A DNA stretch of 64,000 nucleotides from Polyangium aurulentum (lineage in GTDB: Bacteria > Myxococcota_A > Polyangia > Polyangiales > Polyangiaceae). Below the pieces are notes generated by a model that made no database searches, had not been told where the DNA came from, and was given only the letters and a program-made list of their open reading frames with translations. The position numbers and the translations under genes were made by a program. Shown here one piece after another: positions 8,184-16,972 of this stretch (position 1 is its first letter; each line of letters begins with the position of its first letter). The stretch is from positions 16,056 through 80,055 of the forward strand of contig CAMCKZ010000003.1 of assembly GCA_945875545.1 (NCBI GenBank), written 5' to 3'.

Positions 8184-8555
8184 CGGGGCGTGGCTCTATA
8201 ACGCATTTGGTCCCGATGGAATCGGGCAGCCGCATGGAGCGCTACGAACCGTTCGAATAGCCAAGAGCCGCCGCCGGACTAGTCCTGCTTAGGAAGCGAA
8301 TTTCCTGCATTTATGCATTGTCGTTAGGCATTGCTTGCGGGAACAAAATGTGCGTCGGAAGAACGCTGCCGCTGCTTTCCATCGCCAAACGGAGCGCCGT
8401 GGGCTAGCGGCCATGCTGGAAACACGAGACGCCTCGAATCGTCAGTTGTTTTCCTCAAAATACAGGGGTTATTCCCACCCCAAACTGCCCTAGCTTCGAG
8501 AGCGTTCGCGTTTCCCCGCGCACTTCTAGCGGCGATCGATCCCGCGAGACTGAAG
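8184..8555. other. Intergenic region between divergent glycosyltransferase and era
   Basis: 372 bp without a supported gene. Both flanking genes read outward, so at least two promoters should lie here, but no clear -35/-10 pair was identified. Most of the era-proximal half (8352-8530) is copy B of the repeated element. Near 8307 the palindromic-looking GCATTTATGC is seen. Confidence 0.6.
8352..8530. repeat. Copy B of the repeated non-coding element
   Basis: Partner of 4276-4500, in the same orientation. Block 8413-8465 matches 4370-4422 at 41 of 53 positions. The terminal hairpin here is CGCG-TTTCCC-CGCG (8507-8520), in the same place as the different-sequence hairpin of copy A and followed by the same TTCTA; this hints that structure is conserved. 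The element ends about 26 bp before the era start and begins about 170 bp upstream of the glycosyltransferase start, so it could belong to either leader or be independent. Confidence 0.6.
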
Positions 8556-10166
8556 ATGCCGACGCCCCGTTCTGCTGGCCCCAAGGCCGACAAATCCGAG
8601 AGAAAAGACCCGCGCCCCACTTCCAAGGGCAAGCCACCCGCAGCTCCGTCGAGGCCAGCGAGTTCCGCTGCAGCAAAGGTTCCCGCGGATCGCCCAGCGA
8701 CCAAGAGCGGCGGCGAGCGTCGCGGAAAGACTTGGAAACGCCCAGGAAGAACGTCTCGCCCCACGGGCGCAAACGGGAGGACACATGGGCCCGCGACGGA
8801 AGAAATCTTGGAGCGCGCCAGTAAGTTCACCCGCCCCGGGTTCGATCCGAAGGCCGAGAAGGGCACAAAACGCGCGCCCGCAGCCCTTGCCAAAGAGCCC
8901 CGCGACGCCAAGAAAAACGCGCCCGCAGCCCTTGCCAAAGAGCCCCGCGACGCCAAGAAAGGCCCGCCCGCAGCCCTTGCCAAAGAGCCCCGCGACGCCA
9001 AGAAAAACGCCTCCTCAGCCCTTGCCAAAGAGCCCCGCGACGCCAAGAAAAACGCCCCCGCAGCGGCTGCCACGAAGGCCGACAAGAAGGCCCCTGCTGC
9101 CCGGGCCCGCGGGCCAGTGGCGAGCCCGGCGGTCGACGAGAACAACGAGAACGACGACGCCAAGAATGACAAAATGGCCGTCGGCGAAACGCGCCGCACC
9201 CCCACGCGCCGCCGCGCGATCACCGTCGTCACCGAAGGTCCGTTCAAGGCGGGCACCGTCGCCATCATCGGTCGCCCAAACGTGGGAAAATCCACGCTGG
9301 TGAACGCCATTCTTGGGGAGCAACTGACGATCGTGAGCTCACGGCCGCAGACCACACGAGACACGATTCTTGGGGTTCGCACGCTCGGGCAACGCCAGCT
9401 CGCGGTTCTCGATACGCCCGGCCTGCACAAGGCGTCATCGAAGCTCGGTGCCCACATGAACGCGGCGGTAACCGATGCCGTCGAGCGCGCGGACATCGTG
9501 CTCTTTGTGACCGAACCACCGGCCAGAGGTCACGCTGTGCGGCCCGCCGACCGCGCGATTTTGTCGCGCTTGCGGCCCGGTGCCAAGGTCGTTCTCGGGC
9601 TTAACAAAGTCGATACAGTCGTGCCGAAAGAGCGCCTCTTGCCGATGCTCGAAGCGCTCTCGGAAGTGCGTGAATTTGTTTCGATTGTGCCGTTTTCTGC
9701 ACGCGACGAAGACAACGTCGAACGCCTGTTCGCAGTCCTCGCCGAACTCCTTCCCGAGGGCGAGGCGCTCTACGACGACGACACGCTGACCGATCGACCG
9801 TTGCGTTTCTTTGCCGCCGAATATGTGCGCGAGCAGCTCCTTCGAAAAATTCGCGACGAGATTCCCCACGGCGTCGGAGTCGTCGTCGATTCATGGGAGC
9901 CGCGCGAGACCCTCGATTACGTGGAACTCACGGTGCTCGTCGCGCGTGAATCGCACAAGCCCATCGTCCTCGGCGCGCGCGGTGAAATGCTCCAAAGCAT
10001 CGGCACCGAGGCACGGGCGCGCCTCGAAAAACTCACGGGCCGCCAAGCCATGATCAAAATATTCGTCCGCGTCGAACCCGATTGGTTCGAGCGCCCGGAC
10101 CGCCTTCGCGAACTCGGCTACGCCGCCGAGAGCACCATCGACCGCCTCCTCGTAGAACCATCATGA
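8556..10166 (+). CDS. era: GTPase Era with long repeat-containing N-terminal extension
   Basis: 536 aa from the ATG at 8556; Era is usually about 300 aa. Residues 1-235 are Ala/Lys/Pro-rich and contain four tandem 15-residue units (AALAKEPRDAKKNAP type). The GTPase core follows: G1 GRPNVGKST, G3 DTPG, G4 NKVD, then the C-terminal KH domain (IVLGARGEMLQSIGTEARARLEKL). Era binds the 3' end of 16S rRNA and is needed for 30S assembly. The stop overlaps the der start as ATGA. The frame is open back to 8331, but that part coincides with repeat copy B, so the later ATG is preferred. The extension is probably disordered and basic. Confidence 0.93.
   Translation: MPTPRSAGPKADKSERKDPRPTSKGKPPAAPSRPASSAAAKVPADRPATKSGGERRGKTWKRPGRTSRPTGANGRTHGPATEEILERASKFTRPGFDPKAEKGTKRAPAALAKEPRDAKKNAPAALAKEPRDAKKGPPAALAKEPRDAKKNASSALAKEPRDAKKNAPAAAATKADKKAPAARARGPVASPAVDENNENDDAKNDKMAVGETRRTPTRRRAITVVTEGPFKAGTVAIIGRPNVGKSTLVNAILGEQLTIVSSRPQTTRDTILGVRTLGQRQLAVLDTPGLHKASSKLGAHMNAAVTDAVERADIVLFVTEPPARGHAVRPADRAILSRLRPGAKVVLGLNKVDTVVPKERLLPMLEALSEVREFVSIVPFSARDEDNVERLFAVLAELLPEGEALYDDDTLTDRPLRFFAAEYVREQLLRKIRDEIPHGVGVVVDSWEPRETLDYVELTVLVARESHKPIVLGARGEMLQSIGTEARARLEKLTGRQAMIKIFVRVEPDWFERPDRLRELGYAAESTIDRLLVEPS
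8876..9060 (+). repeat. Four tandem 45-bp repeats inside era
   Basis: Units begin at 8881, 8926, 8971 and 9016 with an exact 45-bp period and very few base differences. Each encodes PAALAKEPRDAKKNA or a close variant. The near-identity at the DNA level indicates recent duplication and possible copy-number variation without change of frame. Confidence 0.95.
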
Positions 10167-11644
10167 CCCGCCACCGTCGGCGCGCTGCGCCCTCTTCCCT
10201 TCCCGCTTCCGCGAGCGGTCACCCGATTGTCGTCATCGTTGGCCGCCCAAATGTGGGCAAATCAACGCTGTTTAATCGTCTGGCGCGCCAAAAACTCGCC
10301 ATCGTCCATGACGAGCCCGGGGTCACCCGCGACAGGCATTACGCTGCCACTATGCTGTATGGCCGTCATATAGTCGTCGTTGATACCGGGGGATACGATC
10401 CCGAGGACGAAGACCCGATGAAAACGGGCATCGCTCGCCACGTGCGCGAGGCGATTGCGGAGGCCCACATCATCGTATTTGTGAGCGACGCCACGATGGA
10501 TCTCACCCACGCGGATCGCGCCGCCGTCGATCTGCTGCGCCGCACGTCGAAGCCCGTCATTTACGTGGCAAACAAGGCCGACTCACCGCGCGTCGACAGC
10601 GACGCCTTTGACCTTTACCGCATGGGCGTCAAAGAGGTCATTCCTGTCAGCGCGTTGCATGGGCGCGGCATGCAAGATCTCGAACTTCAGGTCTTTCGAA
10701 ACCTGCCCGACGACGCCCCGCTTCCGGAAGAAGAGCCCGAAGAGCGAATTCCCCGGATTGCACTTATTGGCAGGCCAAATGCTGGTAAATCGAGTTTGCT
10801 CAATCGCCTTCTCGGCGAAGACCGCATGCTCGTCGACTCCATGCCCGGCACCACGCGCGACTCCATCGACGCGCTCGTGGAGTTTCAGGGGCAACGCTTC
10901 ATCATCATCGACACCGCGGGCCTTCGTCGAAAAGCGAAAGTGGTATCCGGCGGCGACGAAGTGGAGAGCATGTCCACGCACGCCACGATCGAGACCATCG
11001 AGCGCGCCGACATCACCATTCTCGTGAGCGACGCGAGCGAAGGGGTGGCCGAACAAGATGCTAAAATCATGGGCCTCGCCGCCGACCGCGGCCGAGCGCT
11101 CATTATTGCCATCAACAAATGCGACCTCTTGCAGCGCGATGCGTTGGCCAAAGCCGAGGTCGATGCGCGCGATAAACTCAGTTTCGCACCTTGGGCGCCG
11201 CTTCTACGCATCAGCGCAAAAACAGGCCGCGGCCTCAAAGAACTCGCCGAAATGATTGCCACCGTGGACGCCGCGTACCATCGGCGCGTCACCACGGGCG
11301 CCCTCAACCGATTCTTCGCCGCCGTGCTCGAACACCGCAGTCCGCCCACCAAAGACGGCCGCGCCCCGCGCATTTACTTCCTCACGCAAGTGCAGTCTGC
11401 ACCGCCCAAATTCGTCATCATTTCGAACGCGCCGGAGCACATTCACTTCAGCTACCAGCGCTACGTTCAGAACCAAATCCGCAAGGCTTTTGACTTCACG
11501 GGCGCACCGCTCTTCGTCAAGTACAAAGAGAAACGAAAACGCGCGAAGGGCGCACCGAAGACGGTCAACGAAGACGCCCCCGCGACGGATTCGGATCGCG
11601 ACGACGACGACGACGACTCGGACGATTTCGACGACGATAATTGA
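10163..11644 (+). CDS. der: Ribosome-assembly GTPase Der (EngA)
   Basis: 493 aa with the double-GTPase architecture unique to Der. Domain 1 starts at IVGRPNVGKSTLFNRL with DTGGYD and NKAD. Domain 2 starts at LIGRPNAGKSSLLNRL with DTAGLRRK and NKCD. A C-terminal KH-like domain follows (FFAAVLEHRSPPTKDGRAPRIYF onwards). It acts in 50S maturation. A basic stretch and a run of about 20 mostly Asp residues end the protein, an unusual tail. The ATG at 10163-10165 overlaps the era stop. A terminator follows within 25 bp. Confidence 0.96.
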   Translation: MTRHRRRAAPSSLPASASGHPIVVIVGRPNVGKSTLFNRLARQKLAIVHDEPGVTRDRHYAATMLYGRHIVVVDTGGYDPEDEDPMKTGIARHVREAIAEAHIIVFVSDATMDLTHADRAAVDLLRRTSKPVIYVANKADSPRVDSDAFDLYRMGVKEVIPVSALHGRGMQDLELQVFRNLPDDAPLPEEEPEERIPRIALIGRPNAGKSSLLNRLLGEDRMLVDSMPGTTRDSIDALVEFQGQRFIIIDTAGLRRKAKVVSGGDEVESMSTHATIETIERADITILVSDASEGVAEQDAKIMGLAADRGRALIIAINKCDLLQRDALAKAEVDARDKLSFAPWAPLLRISAKTGRGLKELAEMIATVDAAYHRRVTTGALNRFFAAVLEHRSPPTKDGRAPRIYFLTQVQSAPPKFVIISNAPEHIHFSYQRYVQNQIRKAFDFTGAPLFVKYKEKRKRAKGAPKTVNEDAPATDSDRDDDDDDSDDFDDDN

Positions 11645-11667
11645 AGCAGTTTTGCTGCGTTCAAGGG

Positions 11668-11697
11668 GGTGCGTGCATCATGCATGCACCTCTTTTT
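11668..11697 (+). terminator. Rho-independent terminator of era-der
   Basis: GGTGCGTGCA pairs with TGCATGCACC around a TCA loop (one G-T pair), followed by TCTTTTT. It lies 24 bp after the der stop. Confidence 0.88.
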
Positions 11698-11729
11698 CGT
11701 GTAGACGGCGCGTTTTTTGCCCGCCCGAT

Positions 11730-12911
11730 CTACGCGCCGACGACGGGTTGCGCTTGCAACAAAAACTCGCTGACCTGACCGAGCAGTTTCACGTCATGCA
11801 CGTCTTGGGCGAGGCGCGGAATCGCCAAGATGGGCATGAGCGCGGACCATTCGCTCGTGAGCTTCTGAAGAACGCCCGCGTCGTGTTTCGCGATGCGATG
11901 CGCACCGGCGTACGCCTCCGCCAAACGCGCCGGCAGGTCGTCGTCGAGGGGACTCGGAGCGCCTCCGCGAAGGGCTTGCGCGTAGCCCTCGGCGACCTCA
12001 CCCAAACGGGGAGAACCCGGGTCACCCGCCGGGGCCATGTGCACCTGATTGAGGATAAACGCTGCGCATCGCATGCGAGAAGCCCGCAGTCGGTCGGCGA
12101 AGAAAAGACCCTCTTGAATCGCGACGGGCGAGGGCGAAGCGACCAACACAAAACAAACTTCAGAGCTCGCGAGAAACGCCTGAACGAGGGCTGCTCGCTC
12201 TTTGAAGCCACCGAAAAGTTCGTCGAGTTGAGACAGCACTTGAGCCATATCGCCAAGGAATTCGCCGCCGGTGATCTTTCCGAGGCCCCGCAGAACGACG
12301 CTCGCACTCTTGGCCAAAAGGTTCAGCGAGAACTTTCCAGAACTCTCGAAGGCCTCAATAAACCAGCGCATGGCGGCCGAATCGAGGGCGTCCACGAGCT
12401 TCTGCGGCGCATCGAGAAAATCCAGAGCATTGGCCGTTGGCGGGGTGTCGAGAATGATGAGATCGAAGCGCGGATCGCCCTGCACCGCGAGGAGTTTTTC
12501 CATCGCCATGTATTCCTGCGTACCCGCTAGAGACGAGGATATTTGCTGGTAAATCTTGTTGGCCAAGAGCTTTTCTGCGCGCTCCGGGCTCGACGAATGC
12601 TTCAGGACCAGACCGTCAAATGTGCGCTTCGTGTCCAACATCATGGCGGTGAGCTGGCCTGTCGCCGGATACCCCGCCTCCTCAAAACGAGCCGGCTCCA
12701 CGCTCATCGCCTCCGCCGACTGCATGTCGATGCCCAATGCCTCCGCCAGACGCCGCGCAGGGTCGATGGTGAGCACGAGAACGCGCTTTCCCCGCCTGGC
12801 CGCCGCAACACCCAGGGCGGCGGCGGTCGTCGTTTTACCGACCCCTCCAGCGCCGCAGCTGACGATGACCCGATGAGACGAGAGCAGGGCGGCGAGAGGT
12901 CCGTCGGTCAT
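11730..12911 (-). CDS. ArsA/GET3-family ATPase
   Basis: 393 aa. The deviant Walker A CGAGGVGKTTTAAALG at the N-terminus, the DPARRLAEALG switch region and the FDLIILDTPPTANALDF Walker B are typical of the ArsA/GET3 branch of SIMIBI ATPases. Bacterial homologues of unknown role often occur in myxobacteria. There is no arsB, arsR or arsD nearby, so arsenite export is not indicated. Membrane-protein or cell-organisation roles are possible but unproven. It starts 19 bp after dnaB on the same strand. Confidence 0.85.
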   Translation of the reverse strand: MTDGPLAALLSSHRVIVSCGAGGVGKTTTAAALGVAAARRGKRVLVLTIDPARRLAEALGIDMQSAEAMSVEPARFEEAGYPATGQLTAMMLDTKRTFDGLVLKHSSSPERAEKLLANKIYQQISSSLAGTQEYMAMEKLLAVQGDPRFDLIILDTPPTANALDFLDAPQKLVDALDSAAMRWFIEAFESSGKFSLNLLAKSASVVLRGLGKITGGEFLGDMAQVLSQLDELFGGFKERAALVQAFLASSEVCFVLVASPSPVAIQEGLFFADRLRASRMRCAAFILNQVHMAPAGDPGSPRLGEVAEGYAQALRGGAPSPLDDDLPARLAEAYAGAHRIAKHDAGVLQKLTSEWSALMPILAIPRLAQDVHDVKLLGQVSEFLLQAQPVVGA

Positions 12912-12930
12912 AAAAGTCCTTCTGGCACGG

Positions 12931-14385
12931 TCATTCCATGTACTCGCCTTCGGGCAAATTCGAAAACTTGGTGTACTCGCGCTCGAAGCGGACCTTCACC
13001 GTATCGGTCGCTCCATTCCGGTGTTTCGCGAGAATTAGCTCGGCGATGCCCGGCTCCCCGGAGTCCTCTTTGTTGTAATAGTCGTCGCGGTAAATGAAGA
13101 TGATGTTGTCGGCATCTTGTTCGATCGCGCCCGACTCGCGAAGGTCGCTGAGCATGGGTCGCTTGGCTTTGTCGGTGCGGGACTCCACCGCTCGATTGAG
13201 CTGCGAAAGCGCGATGACCGGGAGCATCAGCTCCTTCGAAAGGCCCTTCAGTCCGCGGGATATCTCGCTTATTTCCTGCTCCCGTGAGGTCGCGCCGTCG
13301 CGGCCCTTCATGAGCTGCAAGTAGTCAATAATGACGAGCCCAACCCGCGAGCCGTCATTCTTGCGCTCGTACTCGGCGATCAAACGCCGCATCTTGGCGC
13401 GCACCTCGAGCAACGTGACGCTCGGCGTGTCGTCGATGTAAATCGGCAGGCGACTTAGCAGCGAGGCGGCGGCGGTGAGTTTCGTCCAGTCTTCGGTGGT
13501 GAGAGCGCGGCTACGCATCTTGCTGACGTCGACGCGAGCCTCGCTGGCGAGCATGCGATTGGTGAGCTGTTCCCTGGGCATTTCCAGGGAAAAGACCATA
13601 ACAGCTACGCCCGGAACCTCGGCCCGCTTCCCCGGATGCTCCGGATTCTCAATGATGCGCGGGCGGGCCACATTTTGGGCGATGTTGAGAACGAACGAGG
13701 TCTTGCCCATACCTGGGCGCGCCGCGACAATCGTGAGATCACCCTCGTGCAACCCGCTGGTCAAACGGTCGTAGCGATCGAAGCCCGTGGGTACGCCGGT
13801 TATCCAGCTGCCCGCGAGAGCTGCAGACTGCATCTTTTCGAACGAGCGAATCAGAATGGGCTTGATGTGCTCAACGCTCGACGAGCTGCCCGTGCGCGCA
13901 ATCTGGTAAATGGCCTGCTCTGCGCGATCGATAAACGGCTGCGCCTCGCCGTAATCGATGTAGCCCTCCGCGGCGATGCGCTGGGCCGCTACGATAATTT
14001 GACGCACGCGCGCCTTCTCGAAAACGGTGGTCGCGTAGGCCTCAACGTTCGCGAGGGCCGGTGCCACATTGAGCAGCTCCGTCAAGAACGGCATGCCGCC
14101 CACCTGCTGCAAGCGCTCGCGGTCGCGGAGCCAAGAGCTCACTTGAATGTAGTCTACAGGTTGCCCGCGTTCGCGAAGCTCGAGAGCGGCCTCGAAAATG
14201 CGGCGATGGGCCTCGGAATAGAAGTGCTCCGCCTTGAGGTATTCCAGTACTTTATCGATCGCGGAGGGATCGATAAGCACGGCACTCAAGATGGCGGCCT
14301 CCGCGTCGAGGTCACTCGGGGGAATGCGGCCGTCGGAAGGGGGAAGCTCCTTTTGCCGTTCGCGTCGCGTGTAGTCTGCAGCCAT
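12931..14385 (-). CDS. dnaB: Replicative DNA helicase DnaB
   Basis: 484 aa. The N-terminal domain begins near DLDAEAAILSAVLIDP. The RecA-like ATPase has Walker A ARPGMGKTSF, Walker B VGLVIIDYLQLM, then SLKGLSKEL-like and LSDLRESGAIEQDADNIIF motifs. It is the ring helicase that unwinds DNA at the fork. The ATG at 14383-14385 is preceded by AGGAAGGG, a strong Shine-Dalgarno. It follows rplI, as in many bacteria, but a terminator lies between them, so some separate initiation is expected. Confidence 0.97.
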   Translation of the reverse strand: MAADYTRRERQKELPPSDGRIPPSDLDAEAAILSAVLIDPSAIDKVLEYLKAEHFYSEAHRRIFEAALELRERGQPVDYIQVSSWLRDRERLQQVGGMPFLTELLNVAPALANVEAYATTVFEKARVRQIIVAAQRIAAEGYIDYGEAQPFIDRAEQAIYQIARTGSSSSVEHIKPILIRSFEKMQSAALAGSWITGVPTGFDRYDRLTSGLHEGDLTIVAARPGMGKTSFVLNIAQNVARPRIIENPEHPGKRAEVPGVAVMVFSLEMPREQLTNRMLASEARVDVSKMRSRALTTEDWTKLTAAASLLSRLPIYIDDTPSVTLLEVRAKMRRLIAEYERKNDGSRVGLVIIDYLQLMKGRDGATSREQEISEISRGLKGLSKELMLPVIALSQLNRAVESRTDKAKRPMLSDLRESGAIEQDADNIIFIYRDDYYNKEDSGEPGIAELILAKHRNGATDTVKVRFEREYTKFSNLPEGEYME

Positions 14386-14434
14386 ATTAACCCTTCCTCA
14401 CGATGCCAGGTTGGACCCCGTTAGCCGCCAAATG

Positions 14435-14469
14435 AAAAGAGCCCCGGAATGGATTCCAGAGCTCTTTTG
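14435..14469 (-). terminator. Terminator between rplI and dnaB
   Basis: AAAAGAGC pairs with GCTCTTTT around a second small stem GGAAT/ATTCC. The minus-strand read ends CTCTTTTCATTT. The hairpin is symmetric, so it could also act on the plus strand. Confidence 0.75.
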
Positions 14470-14566
14470 TTTGCCCGCGTGCCGTTCACCCTACCTTGGG
14501 ATTGGCTGGGGAAAGGCTGGCGAAAGCCTGCCGGAACGCACGTGGGCGCGCCGGCCGTCCATCGTC

Positions 14567-15022
14567 TTAGGCCTTGGCGATCTCGACCTTGATCGTGGCG
14601 ACCACGTCGTGGTGAAGTTGAACCTTGACCTCGTGGCTGCCGAGACTGCGAAGAGCCTCGCCGATTTGCAGCTTTTTGCGGTCTACGGCGAAGCCGAGGG
14701 CCTTGAGGGAGGCCTCAAGGTCTTTGGCCGTCACGGAGCCGAAAAGGCGGCCGTCAGAACCGGCTCGTTGCGTGAGGTTAACCGTGACGCCCGAGAGCTT
14801 CGTGGCGAACGCGCCGGCCTCTTGCTTGGTGCGTTCAGCCCGCGCCGCGGCGATTGCCTTGTCGTGGGCAACCCGCTTGACAGCGCTCGCCGACGCCGGG
14901 ACGGCGAAAGAGCGGGGCAGCAAGAAGTTGCGGGCAAAACCTGGACGAACACGAACAAGGTCGCCGGCTTTGCCGAGATTCTTGACGTCTTGGTGGAGAA
15001 TGACTTGAAGGGTGGATGGCAT
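14567..15022 (-). CDS. rplI: 50S ribosomal protein L9
   Basis: 151 aa. The N-terminal domain MPSTLQVILHQDVKNLGKAGDLVRVRPGFARNFLLP matches the L9 signature (GxxGDxVxVxxGYxRNxLxP type). A connecting helix and a C-terminal domain (GRLFGSVTAKDLEASLK) follow. L9 binds 23S domain V. It lies 24 bp after rpsF; the rpsR gene usually placed between them is absent. Confidence 0.96.
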   Translation of the reverse strand: MPSTLQVILHQDVKNLGKAGDLVRVRPGFARNFLLPRSFAVPASASAVKRVAHDKAIAAARAERTKQEAGAFATKLSGVTVNLTQRAGSDGRLFGSVTAKDLEASLKALGFAVDRKKLQIGEALRSLGSHEVKVQLHHDVVATIKVEIAKA

Positions 15023-15046
15023 GGTCGTGCTCTTAAAGAAAGAGGG

Positions 15047-15583
15047 TCAGGCCCCGGGCGCTTCTTCAGCGTCGGGAGCGGGTTCTTCTTCAACCCGGTG
15101 GCGGGCATCCGACGGGGGATCGACGAAACCCAAGGACCGCTCGCGCGACTCTTTGTTGTCGTCTTCGTCTGTGGCGAGCTCGAGGCGGGCCAGCTTGATC
15201 TCTTCTGGGTCGATCTGCACAGTGGAAACGTCGACGCGGTCGCGGAGCTTTACCGTGATAAATTTCAGGACAAAGTCTGCGATGCGGAGGTTTCGCTCGA
15301 GCTCGGCGACGAGGCCGCCACCACCCAGGTACTTCATGTAAATGTAGACACCACGGCGCTGCTTGGCGACCGGGTACGCAAGCTTACGACGACCCCAAGA
15401 TTCAACCTTAAGGAGCTTGCCCTTTTCGCGGTCGATGATCTCGTTCAGGCGATTTTGAAGCTTCTCCGCCGCGTCGGGATCGACGTCGGGACGGAGGACG
15501 AAAATCGTCTCGTACTCGGTGGCTCGGACTGGGCGGGCTGCAGTAGATGCGCTGGCGGCCGGTGCGCTGGTGATGACGCTCAT
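15047..15583 (-). CDS. rpsF: 30S ribosomal protein S6
   Basis: 178 aa from the ATG at 15581-15583, preceded by AAAAGG. The core (EYETIFVLRPDVD, GRRKLAYPVAKQRRGVYIYM) is S6. About 25 Ala-rich residues precede it and about 55 charged, acidic residues follow (ending APDAEEAPGA), so it is much longer than the typical 95-130 aa. S6 normally pairs with S18 on the 30S platform, but rpsR is not adjacent. Confidence 0.95.
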   Translation of the reverse strand: MSVITSAPAASASTAARPVRATEYETIFVLRPDVDPDAAEKLQNRLNEIIDREKGKLLKVESWGRRKLAYPVAKQRRGVYIYMKYLGGGGLVAELERNLRIADFVLKFITVKLRDRVDVSTVQIDPEEIKLARLELATDEDDNKESRERSLGFVDPPSDARHRVEEEPAPDAEEAPGA

Positions 15584-15685
15584 GAATGACCTTTTGGGGG
15601 ACGCCCACGAAAAGATGTCGTGAGCAAGGTTCCGTAGGACGGGCGGGGCTAGCAAGGAACCAGCTCGCCCGCAAGGGAATACGGT

Positions 15686-16270
15686 CTACGGGATCGACGA
15701 AGGCGCGGCGTTGGCGAGGGCCGTCGCGCGTGCGACTTTTCCCTCGATAAATGCCTCGACGATCGGCTGCACGCGCCCGAGAACGCGGTCCATTTCGCCG
15801 CGCTCGTAGGCATCGAAGCGCGCCAGGACCCAATCGGCCACGGAGCCGGTGAAGCCCGCGGGGGCGCGCCCAATGCCGATGCGGACCCGCGCGAAATCGG
15901 CCGTTCCAAGTTTGGCCTGAATGTCGCGAAGGCCGTTGTGGCCCGCGTGACCTCCGCCAACTTTCGCCCGGAGCTGGCCCAGCGGCACGTCCAGTTCGTC
16001 GTGGAGCACCACAATCTGCGCTGCGGCGACCTTAAAAAAAGCCGATGCAGTCTGCACGCATTGCCCGGAGAGATTCATGAAAGTCAGGGGCCGCAATAAA
16101 ACGACCGGCTCGCCCGCGAGGGTGCCGGTCGCGTATTCGCCGTTGAACTTTTCGCGAAATGCCGTGGCATTCGACGCGCCCGCAAGGACGCGCAGGGCAT
16201 CGAAGCCTGCATTGTGCCGCGTGGATTCGTATTCCCGTCCGGGATTGCCGAGGCCAACGAGCAAATGCAC
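15686..16270 (-). CDS. pth: Peptidyl-tRNA hydrolase
   Basis: 194 aa. LLVGLGNPGREYESTRHNAGF gives the conserved Asn and the catalytic His of Pth. TFMNLSGQCV, HDELDVPLGQ and GGGHAGHNGLRDI are the remaining signatures. It releases tRNA from stalled peptidyl-tRNA. It starts 6 bp after rplY and is followed by rpsF, the common prs-rplY-pth-rpsF run. Confidence 0.97.
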   Translation of the reverse strand: MHLLVGLGNPGREYESTRHNAGFDALRVLAGASNATAFREKFNGEYATGTLAGEPVVLLRPLTFMNLSGQCVQTASAFFKVAAAQIVVLHDELDVPLGQLRAKVGGGHAGHNGLRDIQAKLGTADFARVRIGIGRAPAGFTGSVADWVLARFDAYERGEMDRVLGRVQPIVEAFIEGKVARATALANAAPSSIP

Positions 16271-16276
16271 GCGGAA

Positions 16277-16972
16277 CTACTTCTTCTTCGCGGGGGCCTT
16301 CGCGGCGGGAGAAGCCTTGGCCGCAGGTGCGCCCTTGGCACCGGCTTTTGCGTCTTTTCCGGCTGGAGCGGCTGCTCCGGCCACTGGCGCTGCGTCCGCA
16401 TCGGTATCGGCTTCAGGTGCCGCGACGTGAATGACGGTCTGCTCTGGCGGCAAACGAATGGTGACGCCCGCGCCGAGGTCAAAGTCTTTGGCGGCCACGT
16501 GAGCACTGAGCTCGAGGGCGCTGACGTCGTAGGTGACCCTCAATGGGATGAGGTCGGGGGTGCAGCGAACGGGGAGCGTGCGGAAGACCTGGCGAAGAAC
16601 GCCGCCCTTCACAACGCCAACGCATTTGCCCGTGGTGACGAGCAGAATCTCCGCATCGACCTCGCGATCGAGCTTCACTTCGATGAAATCGACGTGCTCA
16701 ATTTGCCGCGAAAGAGGGTGAATTTGGAAAGAACGGACCATCGCGAGGATGTCGCTCTTGCCTTCGACTTCAAGCTTCACGACGGTGTTCTTGCCGCGCT
16801 CGCTGGAAAGGATCTTGTGCACTTCTTTTGGATCAACCGCGACGGCAAGCGCCGCGAGGTCTTTGCCGTAAGCCACGGCGGGAAGCGAACCTGCCGCGCG
16901 TAGGCGACGTGCCTCGGGCGAACCGTTCGTGTGGCGGACCTTGGCGGGAAGGACGTGAATGTTCGTGCTCAT
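16277..16972 (-). CDS. rplY: 50S ribosomal protein L25/general stress protein Ctc
   Basis: 231 aa, the long CTC form. The N-terminal L25 fold (RRLRAAGSLPAVAYGKD) binds 5S rRNA. The C-terminal TL5-like domain follows (VGVVKGGVLRQVFRTLPVRC). The last ~45 residues are an Ala/Lys/Pro-rich tail ending AKAPAKKK, typical of the low-complexity tails in this genome. It stands 183 bp downstream of prs and leads directly into pth. Confidence 0.95.
   Translation of the reverse strand: MSTNIHVLPAKVRHTNGSPEARRLRAAGSLPAVAYGKDLAALAVAVDPKEVHKILSSERGKNTVVKLEVEGKSDILAMVRSFQIHPLSRQIEHVDFIEVKLDREVDAEILLVTTGKCVGVVKGGVLRQVFRTLPVRCTPDLIPLRVTYDVSALELSAHVAAKDFDLGAGVTIRLPPEQTVIHVAAPEADTDADAAPVAGAAAPAGKDAKAGAKGAPAAKASPAAKAPAKKK

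Noticed and set aside
8876..9060. CRISPR-like spaced repeats
   Set aside because: The 45-bp units are directly tandem with no unique spacers and are inside the era reading frame.
8324..9496. Long minus-strand open frame opposite the start of era
   Set aside because: It is antisense to the Ala/Lys-rich repeats of Era, where high GC keeps all frames open; it reads as Leu/Ala/Ser repeats with no domain.
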